NCBI RefSeq assembly: GCF_006783905.1
Contig: NZ_VFPE01000001.1
Span: forward strand, 558,001-622,000
Length of the DNA: 64,000 bases
Direction: 5' to 3'
Origin: Microbacterium kyungheense
GTDB taxonomy: Bacteria; Actinomycetota; Actinomycetes; Actinomycetales; Microbacteriaceae
In this document: positions 16,452-25,031 of the stretch, piece after piece
How the letters are laid out: the number at the start of each line of letters is the position of its first letter
Numbering within the stretch: the first letter of the stretch is position 1
Notes under the pieces: model-generated
Seen by the model: the letters and a program-made list of their open reading frames with translations, nothing else
Databases searched by the model: none
Told to the model about the DNA's origin: nothing
Position numbers and translations under genes: made by a program

Positions 16452-17500
16452 TCGGGCTCAGCGAGTTCCTGCCGCCTCGGCCCGAGGCATCCTGGAAGCT
16501 CATCCGCCAGGTCGGCGTCGACGACGTCGTCGGCGTGCTCAACGGGGCAGAGCAGGACCAGCGCATGTTCGCCTCGGTCGGCGCCGGCGGCTGGAGGGCC
16601 GACGATCGCGACGAGGTGCCGTGGAGCGAGGCGGCGTTGAAGCACAACATCGAGACGTACGACGACCACGGCTTCACCCTCGTCGCGCTCGAAGACACCG
16701 CTCCGATCGACAAGGCGCGCCTGGGCCTCGACGGGCGCGACGAGCAGATCGACCACGTGATCACCCAGATCCGGGCGATGGGCCGGCTCGGGGTGCCCAC
16801 GCTCGCCTACAACTGGATGGCGCTGTCGAGCTGGGGACGCACCGACGTCGCCGTGGCCGATCGCGGCGGCGCCTACGTCACCGCCTACGACCGTGCCGTC
16901 GCGCAGTCGCGTGCGCCGCTGGTCCAGCCGGGCGAGGTCACGCCCGAGCAGATGTGGGCGGCGCTGGAGTACTTCCTGGCAGCCGTGGTGCCGGTGGCCG
17001 AAGAGGCGGGGGTGCGGCTGGCGATGCATCCCGACGACCCGCCGCAGCAGATCGATCGCAACTTGCCCCGCATCATGAGTTCGGCGGGCGCCTTCCGGCG
17101 GCTGCTGTCGCTGCACCCCTCACCGAACAACGGCATGACGTTCTGCCAGGGCAACTTCGCGCTGATGCCCGAGGTGCTTGACGGCGCGACGTCGATCCCC
17201 GAGCTGATCCGCGAGTTCGGCACCGCCGGCATCCCGTTCGTGCACTTCCGTGACGTGAAGGGGACGCCGGATTCCTTCCGCGAGACGTTCCACGACGCCG
17301 GGCAGACCGACATGCCGGCGTGCATGGAGGCGTACCACGAGATCGGGTTCGAGGGCCCCATGCGTCCCGACCATGTGCCGACGCTGGCCGGCGAGCCGAA
17401 CACCCGCCCCGGTTACGAGACGCTCGGCCGGCTCTTCGCGATCGGCTATATCCGCGGTCTGGAGCAGTCGGTGTACGGCCACCCCGCATCGAGGCGATGA
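16448..17500 (+). CDS. uxuA: Mannonate dehydratase (UxuA family)
   Basis: A 350-residue TIM-barrel enzyme of the UxuA family, which dehydrates D-mannonate to 2-keto-3-deoxy-D-gluconate with a divalent metal. Seen are GVDDVVGVLNG near residue 22, MHPDDPPQQI near 194, a metal-site block MTFCQGNFALMP near 230, VHFRDVKGTPDSFRETFHDAGQ near 262 and GPMRPDHVPTLAGE near 298, in the order expected for the family. Length is close to other bacterial members. It starts within the SDR stop (ATGA), so the two are co-translated. Other UxuA homologues can use gluconate, so the exact acid sugar is not proved. Confidence 0.88.
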   Translation: MIGLSEFLPPRPEASWKLIRQVGVDDVVGVLNGAEQDQRMFASVGAGGWRADDRDEVPWSEAALKHNIETYDDHGFTLVALEDTAPIDKARLGLDGRDEQIDHVITQIRAMGRLGVPTLAYNWMALSSWGRTDVAVADRGGAYVTAYDRAVAQSRAPLVQPGEVTPEQMWAALEYFLAAVVPVAEEAGVRLAMHPDDPPQQIDRNLPRIMSSAGAFRRLLSLHPSPNNGMTFCQGNFALMPEVLDGATSIPELIREFGTAGIPFVHFRDVKGTPDSFRETFHDAGQTDMPACMEAYHEIGFEGPMRPDHVPTLAGEPNTRPGYETLGRLFAIGYIRGLEQSVYGHPASRR

Positions 17501-17536
17501 GCGGATGCCGACGTCCTGCGTGCGAGAGGAGAACTG

Positions 17537-18403
17537 ATGACCGTGCAGGTGAGCGTCGCGGTGTCGCGGCGCGCGGAGTGCGGTGAGGGGCCGATCTGGA
17601 ATCCCCGCACGAACGCGGTGCACTGGGTCGACATCGTCGGCAAGCAGATGCTCGTCACGGACGTCGCCACGGGCGCGACCGACGTCGTCGACTACGCCGA
17701 GATGGTGGGGGCGGCGGCGCCTCGGGCCGATGGCGGCATGGTCGCTGCGGTGGCGAGCGGGTTCGTCGGGTTCGACGCCGACGGCCGGGTCGACCGCAGG
17801 GTCGACATCCTGCCCGAGGGCATCCGCATGAACGATGCGAAGACCGACCCCGCCGGGCGGTACTGGGCCGGCAGCTGCGAGCTGGGCTTCGCGCCGGGGC
17901 GCGGCGGCCTCTGGCGACTCGACGAGGACTGGCAGCCGAGGCTCGTGCTGACGGACCTGACGCTGCCGAACGGCCTGGGCTGGAGTCCCGACGGCAGCGT
18001 CTTCTACCTGGTTGAGACGCAGGGCCGTCGGATCCTGCGCTTCGGCTTCGACCCACAGTCGAGCACGATCATCTCCGCGGCATCCGTGCTCGTCGACTCC
18101 GCCGACCTTCCCGAGGGGCTTCCTGACGGCCTGGCCGTGGACGCGCGCGGGCACCTCTGGCTCGCCTCGTACGGGGGATCGGCCGTCCACGAGTTCTCGC
18201 CGGAGGGGATGCTCGTGCGGACGGTTCCCGTGCCGACGCGGCAGACGACGTCGTGCAACTTCGTCGGCCCGGGGCTCGACGAACTGTGGGTCACCTCCGC
18301 CGCCGCGCAGCTGGATCCCGCGGTCGATCCCGATGCGGGATCGGTGTTCCGCGTCGAGGGGCTCGGCGTCGTCGGCCTCGCCACCCCCGCGTTCCGAGGC
18401 TGA
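17537..18403 (+). CDS. SMP-30/gluconolactonase-family lactonase
   Basis: A 288-residue six-bladed beta-propeller lactonase. The metal Glu lies in AECGEGPIWN at residues 12-21, the substrate/metal Asn in GIRMNDAKTDPAGRYWAGS near 95, a second Asn in LPNGLGWSPDGS near 143, and the metal Asp in GLPDGLAVDARGHLW near 195. GAGAGGAG lies just ahead of ATG 17537. The family opens aldonolactones such as glucono- or xylonolactone. Next to an SDR and an acid-sugar dehydratase, it fits the middle step of a dehydrogenase, lactonase, dehydratase route. Confidence 0.88.
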   Translation: MTVQVSVAVSRRAECGEGPIWNPRTNAVHWVDIVGKQMLVTDVATGATDVVDYAEMVGAAAPRADGGMVAAVASGFVGFDADGRVDRRVDILPEGIRMNDAKTDPAGRYWAGSCELGFAPGRGGLWRLDEDWQPRLVLTDLTLPNGLGWSPDGSVFYLVETQGRRILRFGFDPQSSTIISAASVLVDSADLPEGLPDGLAVDARGHLWLASYGGSAVHEFSPEGMLVRTVPVPTRQTTSCNFVGPGLDELWVTSAAAQLDPAVDPDAGSVFRVEGLGVVGLATPAFRG

Positions 18404-18404
18404 C

Positions 18405-19352
18405 GTGCCGATCTCGATCGCCTCTGCAGCGCTCACCGCGATCATCACGCCCGAGCGCGGCGCAGACATCGTCCAGATCATCGACCGCGCCACCGCGACC
18501 CCGCTCCTCGCGGAGTCTCCCACGCGAGGCGTCGGCACGAGCGAGGGGTCCGCGACCGACTCGACCGCCGCATGGCTGCGCGGCTACCCCGGCGGGTGGC
18601 AGCTGCTCGTGCCCAACGCCGGCCCCGAGCGCGACCACGACGGCGTGCGGCAGGGCTATCACGGCGAGGCGTCGCTCGCGGCGTGGGACCTCGTGACGCG
18701 CGACGAGAGCTCGTGCACGCTCGAGACGGACCTTCTCACCGCCCCGCTCCGGCTGCGCCGCCGCGTGTCCGTCGAGGGCGAGGTGCTGACCGTCACCGAC
18801 GAGATCGAGAACCTGTCACCCGATCCCGTCGAGACCCGCATCGTGCAGCATCCCGCGTTCGGAGCGCCGTTCCTCGACGACCGGAGCTACCTCGTCACGG
18901 CGGCCGAGACGATCGTGACGGATGCCGCCGCCCCGGGCACGCTGGCCGCCCGGGATGTCGTCGGCAGGCCGGGCGACGTGCTGCCGGCGGGGCCCGTGCG
19001 TGACAGCATCCACCTTCCCGGGCCCGGGTCGACGGCGTCGCTGTTCGCCGCGCTCACCGGGTTCGCGACGCCCGAGGCGACGTTCTGCAGCCCGACGGCG
19101 GGGATCGCGGTGCGGCTCGCCTGGGACGGTGAGGCGCTGCCGCACGCCTGGTTCTGGATCGAGGCGCACGCCGGGAGTGGGTGGCCGTGGTTCCGGAGGC
19201 TCTACGCGATCGCGGTGGAGCCCGCCAATGTGCTGCCCGGCGACGGCGATGCGCCGCCGTACCTGCGGGGCGGCAACGGCACGCTCATCGCGGCGGGCGA
19301 GACGCTCACCCTGACGACGTCGCTCACGCGACTGCCGCTGCCGCCGGACTGA
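18405..19352 (+). CDS. Aldose 1-epimerase-like (galactose mutarotase fold) protein
   Basis: A 315-residue protein of the galactose-mutarotase-like beta-sandwich superfamily. Features include PERGADIVQIIDRATATPLL near residue 12, YPGGWQLLVPNAG near 62, YHGEASLAAWDL near 85 and IVQHPAFGAPFLDD near 148, matching the position of the catalytic His in this fold. The GTG at 18405 begins one base after the lactonase stop, so the two are coupled. It may supply the anomer needed by the sugar dehydrogenase. A relation to the DUF4432 branch is possible; enzyme activity is inferred. Confidence 0.7.
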   Translation: MPISIASAALTAIITPERGADIVQIIDRATATPLLAESPTRGVGTSEGSATDSTAAWLRGYPGGWQLLVPNAGPERDHDGVRQGYHGEASLAAWDLVTRDESSCTLETDLLTAPLRLRRRVSVEGEVLTVTDEIENLSPDPVETRIVQHPAFGAPFLDDRSYLVTAAETIVTDAAAPGTLAARDVVGRPGDVLPAGPVRDSIHLPGPGSTASLFAALTGFATPEATFCSPTAGIAVRLAWDGEALPHAWFWIEAHAGSGWPWFRRLYAIAVEPANVLPGDGDAPPYLRGGNGTLIAAGETLTLTTSLTRLPLPPD

Positions 19353-19368
19353 CTCGGCCGCAGCCCGG

Positions 19369-20421
19369 TCACGCGAAGGTGATCTCGATGAGGTGCGGCT
19401 TGTAGACCGTGGAGTCGATGAAGGTCATGTACGTCACCCTGCCGCCGTCGCGGGCGAACTCGGGATGCTCCTTGCCGGCGTTGAAGAGCGCCTCGGCAGA
19501 GGTGCGCTCGGGGCGGAAGACGACCTGGGGCTCGCTCCACGGGCCGGTCAGCTCGGGCGCGGTCCGGATCACCAGGATGTTGTCGCGCTGGTATGTGGTC
19601 AGCGAGATGAAGCAGCCGAGGTACGGGTTCCACGAGGACGACATCTCGTTGGGCACGTCCGAGAACAGGCAGGCGGTCGGGGCGAAGGTGTCGGACCAGC
19701 GCACCGGTGCGTCGGGGTCGGCGAGCGTCGGCGCCTGCACGAGGTACTCGTAGGCCGAGAGGTCTTCGATCTGCCCCGGCCGCACGCGCGCCAGGTACAT
19801 GTCGCCGGCCGACTTCGACTCGGGCTGGATCGATCCCCACAGGTACAGGTACTCGCCGTGCGGCTGCACCCACACGCCGAATCCGGGCTCGTTCCCCTTG
19901 AACCATTCGAAGCTGCCGTCCGGCGCGGGCAGGCGCTCGAACTCGTACGCGGGACCGGTCGCGCGGGCGACGCCCATGCCGTCGAGGGTGAACGTCTCGA
20001 AGACGTCGAGCGTCGGGTCCATCGTGATGCGGTGGTAGTACAGGTAGAGGCTGCCGCCGGTGTGGACGCCGTGGATCGCCCACAGCCGCTGCGTCGACTT
20101 GTGCTCGGGCGCGACGAAGCCGATCAGCTGCCGTGCCCGTGCGCCGCTCGGCTCGGTCAGGTAGTGGAACGTCTTGACCCCGTCCGACAGGTCCTGCAGC
20201 GGCACGATCGCGCCCGTGTTCGAGAGCACCTCGGTCAGCTCGAACCCGCGGATGGTGTCGAACGGGCCCTCGACGGTGTCGCCGAAGATCCAGAAGGTCT
20301 CATCGCCGGGCAGCAGCACCGACGTGACGGCATCCTGTCCCGTGATGTCCACGTCGTTGTCGCCGAACTGCACGCCCAGATCGCGGACGGATGCCACCAA
20401 CGGGCTGGGTCGTAGCGTCAT
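19369..20421 (-). CDS. DUF4185/DUF5005-like beta-propeller protein without signal peptide
   Basis: A 350-residue protein related in layout to the secreted protein at 3834-4970: SVLLPGDETFWIFGDTVEGPFD near residue 35 corresponds to WIYSDTFLGE there, and both have a late TGPWSEPQVV/EGPWTGKTV block followed by YNAKAHPE/FNAGKEHPE. No signal peptide, so it would act inside the cell. The ATG at 20421 is preceded by AGGAGG. It closes the sugar locus on the opposite strand. CAZy GH183 endo-D-arabinanases derive from DUF4185, so cleavage of a glycoside is plausible; residues cannot be mapped with confidence here. Confidence 0.65.
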   Translation of the reverse strand: MTLRPSPLVASVRDLGVQFGDNDVDITGQDAVTSVLLPGDETFWIFGDTVEGPFDTIRGFELTEVLSNTGAIVPLQDLSDGVKTFHYLTEPSGARARQLIGFVAPEHKSTQRLWAIHGVHTGGSLYLYYHRITMDPTLDVFETFTLDGMGVARATGPAYEFERLPAPDGSFEWFKGNEPGFGVWVQPHGEYLYLWGSIQPESKSAGDMYLARVRPGQIEDLSAYEYLVQAPTLADPDAPVRWSDTFAPTACLFSDVPNEMSSSWNPYLGCFISLTTYQRDNILVIRTAPELTGPWSEPQVVFRPERTSAEALFNAGKEHPEFARDGGRVTYMTFIDSTVYKPHLIEITFA

Positions 20422-20500
20422 CGCTCGAGCCTCCTGAGGTCTGTGCTCCCAGGCTATCGGCTGGGTCCGCGGCGCGGCGGCGCCCGCGCGCGGCCGACCC

Positions 20501-21793
20501 CTAACGAGGCTCGGACTCCTCCTCGCCCGTGACTTGCCGTGCCGTGTCGGCCGGCGGCCGCTGCGCCCGGCTCAGGAGCACGAACGGCACCGCGACGGCC
20601 GAGATCACCCCGCTCCAGATCATCGACGTGCCGTAGCCGCCGACGTCGGCGGCGCGGCCGAGCGCCGGCTGGAACACGACGCCGCCGGCCGAGCCCATGA
20701 GCGAGTCGAACGAGAGCACGGTCGCCCGCTGCTTGGACGGGATCATGTCGTTGAGGTAGGCGCGATGCACCGGGTCGTCGAGCGCCGAGGCGATGCCCCA
20801 GAGCGCCACCAGCGCCACGGCGACCCAGAAGTTGCGCACGAGTCCGAGCCCGATCAGCACGAGGGCGCTCGCGATGGTGGCGAGCAGGATGACCGATGTG
20901 CGCCGGCGGAACAGCGCCCGCACCTTCGGCGCCAGCGCGCCGCCGACGATGGCGGCGCCCGAGAGCAGCGCGGCGGCGAGCCCGGCGATCGTGTACGCCG
21001 TCTCGTCGCCCCACAGCTCGAGCAGGTACGGCTGCAGCGCGTAGAACACGTAGATGCCGACGCCCGCGGTGAACGGGCTCGTCAGCATGAACCACCGGAC
21101 GGGCGGATCGCCGAGACCGTACCGGATGGATGCTCGCAGCACCGTGCGCGTCGCCCGCAGCGGTCCCTCACTGCGGTCGGGTGTGAAGCCGAGGTCGTGC
21201 ATCAGCAGCGCCGCGACGAGCAGCATGATGACGAGGATGCCGCCCCGGATGAGGAACGGCACGCCCAGGTTCGTCGCCTGAGCGACGATGCCGCCGAGCA
21301 CCGAGCCCGAGAGCATCGCGATGCCGCCGACGATCTGCGCCCGCCCGAACACCGTCTCGAGGCTGCCCTCGTAGCCGGTCGCCTTGAGAGCGTCGACGAG
21401 CCACGCGTCCACCGCGCCCGAGAAGAAGGTGAACCCCAGCCCGAGCAGCACCGAGACCACCGCCCACGCCCAGAACGGGGAGTGCCAGACCCACAGCATC
21501 CAATAGAGCACCGTCGTCGTGGCGAGCGTGACGGTGCCGAGCAGGTACGACGCGCGGCGCCCGACGGTGTCGGCGACGACGCCCGTGGGGATCTCGAAGA
21601 TCAGCATGCCGGCGGTGAAGAACGCGTTCGCCGAGAACGCTTCGAGGTTCGTCAGCCCGGCGTCGAGCAGGAACAGCGTGTTGATGCCCCAGATGAACGA
21701 CGCCGCGATCGTGTTGCCGAGCATGAGCGTGTAATAGGTGCCCTGCACGCGCCGCGGCGTCGGCAACGAGCGCACGGCGTTGGTTCTCGACAT
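20501..21793 (-). CDS. MFS transporter (12-helix type)
   Basis: A 430-residue transporter with about 12 hydrophobic helices. TAGMLIFEIPTGVVADTVGRRAS near residue 60 is the helix-2/loop-2-3 motif A region. The ATG at 21793 is preceded by GAAGAGG; longer readings overlap the divergent TetR gene. It lies 79 bases upstream of the DUF4185-like gene on the same strand and may be co-transcribed with it, hinting at export or import linked to the sugar locus, though a TetR gene on its other side makes a drug-type role equally possible. Confidence 0.85.
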   Translation of the reverse strand: MSRTNAVRSLPTPRRVQGTYYTLMLGNTIAASFIWGINTLFLLDAGLTNLEAFSANAFFTAGMLIFEIPTGVVADTVGRRASYLLGTVTLATTTVLYWMLWVWHSPFWAWAVVSVLLGLGFTFFSGAVDAWLVDALKATGYEGSLETVFGRAQIVGGIAMLSGSVLGGIVAQATNLGVPFLIRGGILVIMLLVAALLMHDLGFTPDRSEGPLRATRTVLRASIRYGLGDPPVRWFMLTSPFTAGVGIYVFYALQPYLLELWGDETAYTIAGLAAALLSGAAIVGGALAPKVRALFRRRTSVILLATIASALVLIGLGLVRNFWVAVALVALWGIASALDDPVHRAYLNDMIPSKQRATVLSFDSLMGSAGGVVFQPALGRAADVGGYGTSMIWSGVISAVAVPFVLLSRAQRPPADTARQVTGEEESEPR

Positions 21794-21917
21794 GGCGGCA
21801 CCGCCTCTTCCCGTGGGATGTCGACGACACCGCGACAGTAGCCCCGGGGCGGCGACATCGTCTACGGGGTGCTCGACGTCGTAGGGTGAAGGACGAGCTC
21901 GTTCGAGGAGAGCGCCG

Positions 21918-22499
21918 ATGTCCACCGCCACCACCACGCCCAAGCGCGCTGACGCGAGACGCAACATCGAGGCCATCGTGGAGGCCGCGACGACACTGCT
22001 CGCCGCCGACCCCGACGCGAGCATGCTCGCCATCGCCAAAGAAGCGGGAGTGGGCCGGGTCACCCTGTACGGCCACTTCCCCTCGCGCCCTGTCCTGATC
22101 GCGGAGGTCGCGGCCCGCGCCATCGCCCACACCGACCACGCGCTGAACGCCGTCGACACCGACGGTGATCCGCGAGAGGCGATGGAGCGACTCCTCGTGG
22201 CGACGTGGGGGCTGACGCACCGGTTCGGTGGGATCGTCGTCGCCGCGAACCAGGCATTGGCGCCGGACGCCGTGCGCCAGGCACACGAAGAACCGGCCCG
22301 GCGCGTGCGGATGCTGCTCGAACGCGGCCGTGAGCAGGGCGAGTTCACCGCGTCGATGCCGGTGGAGTGGCAGCTCACCACCATCCAGGCGGTGCTGCAC
22401 GCAGCATCCGCCGCCGTTCACCGAGGCGAGATCACCGCGGAGCAGGCGCCCTCGCTGGTATCCGCCACCGTTATCGCCGCGCTCACGCCTCCGGGCTGA
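21918..22499 (+). CDS. TetR/AcrR-family transcriptional regulator
   Basis: A 193-residue regulator. The helix-turn-helix is ASMLAIAKEAGVGRVTLYGHF, residues about 34-54, followed by a helical ligand domain with RRVRMLLERGREQGEF. GAGGAGAG precedes ATG 21918. It is divergent from the 12-helix MFS gene and convergent (5-base gap) with a 14-helix MFS gene; the divergent one is the more likely target. The 124-base divergent gap shows no striking dyad. Confidence 0.88.
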   Translation: MSTATTTPKRADARRNIEAIVEAATTLLAADPDASMLAIAKEAGVGRVTLYGHFPSRPVLIAEVAARAIAHTDHALNAVDTDGDPREAMERLLVATWGLTHRFGGIVVAANQALAPDAVRQAHEEPARRVRMLLERGREQGEFTASMPVEWQLTTIQAVLHAASAAVHRGEITAEQAPSLVSATVIAALTPPG

Positions 22500-22504
22500 G
22501 AACG

Positions 22505-23902
22505 TCACTCCGATTCAGCGGCTGAGCGCGTCCGGCCGGGAAGCAGCGCGACAGCCAGGACCGTCGCGACCGCGGCGAAGGCCGCGAGCAGCCAGAACCC
22601 GTCCTCGTAGGCGCTGGAGCTCTCGCCCGCGACTCCGGCGGCCACGATGCTCGAGACGGCCGAGACTCCCGTCGCCGCGCCGAACTCGTGGAAGGTGCTG
22701 AGCGCCCCCGAGCCGACGCCCGCCTCCTGCGGGGCGACCGCCGAGAAGACGCTCGTCGCGGAGGCGACGAATGCCAGCCCGATGCCGAGTGCGGCCACGC
22801 TCATCCCGATGACGAGAACGGTCATGCTGGCGGTGGTGGCGGCGAGGACCGACGCCGCTGCCGTGATGGCGAGACCTGACGTGCCGACGACCCGGACCCC
22901 GAGTCGAGTCACCGCGCGGCCGCCGAGCTGCGCCCCGGCGATGGCTCCGAGGGCGACAGGGAGGAACACCAGTCCCGTGTCGAGGGCTGTGAATCCGTGC
23001 ACCCGCTGGAAGATGAACGACCCCAGGAAGAACACGCCGATCATGAGCGCCGTGGCGACGAAGATCAGTCCGAACCCGGTGACCACGGGACGCCGCGTCA
23101 GCATCCTCAGGTCGATCAGTGGATGCTTCGCCGTGCGCTGGCGCCAGACGAAGGCCGCGTACCCGAGCGCTGCCGCAGCGACCGGGATGAGCGTCGCGGC
23201 GCTGGTCCATCCCGCGTCGCCGGCGTTGACCAAGCCCAGGATCAGCGCTGCCGTGGAGGCCGTGACGACGACCGCTCCGATCCAGTCGAGCCGCCCGCCC
23301 CATCCGGGCAGCGCCGGCAGGGTGCGCACCAGCGCCACGAACAGGACCGCGCCGACCGGGGCGTTGATCCAGAAGACCCACGACCACCCGGGTCCGGCGG
23401 TCAGCGCGCCGCCCAGGAGCACGCCGACGGCGGCGCCCATGCCGCCCACGGCCGACCAGACCCCGAGCGCCTTGGCCAGTTCGGCGCCCTGGAACGTCCG
23501 GGCGACCACCGACAGGGCGGCCGGAGACAGTACTGCAGCTCCGAGCCCCTGAATCGCCCGCCCCGCCAGCAGGGCGACCGGATCCGCCGCGAAGCCGGTG
23601 ACCACCGACGCGACCGTGAAGACTCCCAGCCCGAGCAGGACGACGGTGCGACTGCCGAAGACGTCTGCCGCCTTGCCCCCCAGCAGCATGAAGCCGCCGA
23701 ACATGAGCGCGTAGATGCTGACGACCCAGGTCAGGGCGCTCCGGCTGAGGTCCAGCTCGGCCTGCATCTGGGGGAGGGCGAGCGCCACCACGGTCACGTC
23801 GATGACCAGCATCAGCTGCGCTGTCGCCAGCAGGGCCAGCAGCAGCCACCGGCGCGAGACGGCCGTTGCGGCATCCGCGGAACTGTCTGTGTACTGCGAC
23901 AT
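22505..23902 (-). CDS. MFS drug exporter, EmrB/QacA (DHA2) type
   Basis: A 465-residue exporter with about 14 helices. Family marks are LMLVIDVTVVALALPQM near residue 32, GGKAADVFGSRTVVLLG near 80 (motif A) and GVLLGGALTAGPGWSWVFWIN near 160 (motif C and following). The ATG at 23902 follows AGGAGGA, so longer readings toward 24148 are rejected. An inverted repeat GGTGTTC...GAACACC upstream (23925-23956) may be its operator. Confidence 0.9.
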   Translation of the reverse strand: MSQYTDSSADAATAVSRRWLLLALLATAQLMLVIDVTVVALALPQMQAELDLSRSALTWVVSIYALMFGGFMLLGGKAADVFGSRTVVLLGLGVFTVASVVTGFAADPVALLAGRAIQGLGAAVLSPAALSVVARTFQGAELAKALGVWSAVGGMGAAVGVLLGGALTAGPGWSWVFWINAPVGAVLFVALVRTLPALPGWGGRLDWIGAVVVTASTAALILGLVNAGDAGWTSAATLIPVAAAALGYAAFVWRQRTAKHPLIDLRMLTRRPVVTGFGLIFVATALMIGVFFLGSFIFQRVHGFTALDTGLVFLPVALGAIAGAQLGGRAVTRLGVRVVGTSGLAITAAASVLAATTASMTVLVIGMSVAALGIGLAFVASATSVFSAVAPQEAGVGSGALSTFHEFGAATGVSAVSSIVAAGVAGESSSAYEDGFWLLAAFAAVATVLAVALLPGRTRSAAESE

Positions 23903-23924
23903 TGATCCTCCTAAGTCGGATTGT

Positions 23925-23956
23925 GGTGTTCGAGTTCGCACGCTAACATGAACACC
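23925..23956. promoter_or_regulatory. Inverted repeat upstream of the DHA2 exporter
   Basis: Seven-base arms GGTGTTC (23925-23931) and GAACACC (23950-23956) flank 18 bases, just upstream of the exporter ribosome site. Spacing is long for a TetR site, so the call is tentative. Confidence 0.3.
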
Positions 23957-23973
23957 GATGTACGACAACGGGG

Positions 23974-24141
23974 TCAGTGGATCGCCGGGAAGCCTGGATT
24001 CACGGCGGCCTGCCTCAGCAGGTCGGCCTCGCGCTCGCGGCGTGCGAGCTCCAGCAGGCGACGGTGATGGTGCTCGTCGGGAGTCAGCGGGGCGGTGTGG
24101 ATGCCCGCGCGCAGCTGTCGGAGGGCTTCGTGGATGGACAT
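23974..24141 (-). CDS. Small hypothetical protein (55 residues)
   Basis: A short reading frame with genome-like codon use (third positions mostly G or C). The product starts MSIHEALRQLRAGIHTAPLT, has a charged helix-forming middle (LLELARREREADLL) and ends FPAIH. No strong ribosome site precedes ATG 24141. It lies 71 bases upstream of the DHA2 exporter on the same strand. No family is recognised. It is the only candidate gene in the 412-base gap between the exporter and the ABC ATPase. Confidence 0.4.
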   Translation of the reverse strand: MSIHEALRQLRAGIHTAPLTPDEHHHRRLLELARREREADLLRQAAVNPGFPAIH

Positions 24142-24314
24142 GCGGCAAGACTCGCGACAGCCGGGCCCTGAGGCATCGCTCGACCCGACAGATCTCGGTC
24201 GGTCGCGTCCGAGTTGTGAATCAACCGATCGGTGGATCGGCGGCTCATCCTCGAACGGCCGAGTCCAGCCCTTCCGTCGATCCGTGTCCGCGAGGACGCC
24301 GCCAGGCTGACGTC

Positions 24315-25031
24315 ATGGCGATCATCGAGGTCTCAGGAGTCAGCAAGTCCTATGCGGGCAGGGCCGCACTGAGCGACGTCGCGCTGACGGTGCATGCGGA
24401 CGAGATCTTCGGCATCATGGGCCCGAACGGAGCCGGCAAGACCACGCTCGTCGAGATCATCGAAGGGCTGCGAGCGGCTGACTCCGGACGCGTGCGGGTG
24501 CTCGGGATGGACCCGCGCACCGAGCGCCGGCGTCTGAACGAATCCCTGGGCGTACAGCTGCAGAACACCGAGCTGCCCGACAACCTCAAGGTCAGAGAAG
24601 CGCTGCAGCTGTACGCGTCGTTCTACAGGTCTCCTGCGGACTGGCCGGCGGTCATGGCGACGTGGGGGCTGACGGAATTCTCCGACGCGCGCGTCGGCAG
24701 ACTCTCCGGCGGGCAGAAGCAGCGCTTGGTCATCGCCCTGGCCCTGGTGGGGGACCCTTTGCTCGTGGTGCTGGACGAACTCACGACCGGGTTGGATCCG
24801 AGCGCGCGCAGAGAGACGCTCTCGCTCGTGCGCCGGGTGCGGGACAACGGGGTGACCGTGCTTCTCATCAGTCACTTCATGGACGAGATCGAGGCGTTGT
24901 GCGACCGCGTCGCCGTGTTGAGCCGCGGCCGCGTCCTCGCTGTCGACACGCCTGCGGCGCTCGCCGAGCGCGTCGAGGAGCGCACGCTCGACACGGCGTT
25001 CGACAAGCTCACCGGGGGTGGCGGGGAATGA
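24315..25031 (+). CDS. ABC transporter ATP-binding protein (drug-export type)
   Basis: A 238-residue ATPase. Walker A is GPNGAGKTT near residue 36, the signature is LSGGQKQR near 131, Walker B is LLVVLDELTTGLD near 150 (the usual Pro after DE is Leu here), and the switch His is in LLISHFMDE near 188. The ATG at 24315 gives the normal MAIIEVSGVSKSY beginning. It overlaps the permease by ATGA. Together with the permease, kinase and response regulator it forms a four-gene operon of the type that senses and exports membrane-active compounds. Confidence 0.92.
   Translation: MAIIEVSGVSKSYAGRAALSDVALTVHADEIFGIMGPNGAGKTTLVEIIEGLRAADSGRVRVLGMDPRTERRRLNESLGVQLQNTELPDNLKVREALQLYASFYRSPADWPAVMATWGLTEFSDARVGRLSGGQKQRLVIALALVGDPLLVVLDELTTGLDPSARRETLSLVRRVRDNGVTVLLISHFMDEIEALCDRVAVLSRGRVLAVDTPAALAERVEERTLDTAFDKLTGGGGE

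Noticed and set aside
23958..24314. N-terminal extension of the ABC ATPase to 23958
   Set aside because: It adds about 119 residues of Arg/Pro/Gly-rich sequence before the normal MAIIEVSGVSKSY start and overlaps the opposite-strand small gene.
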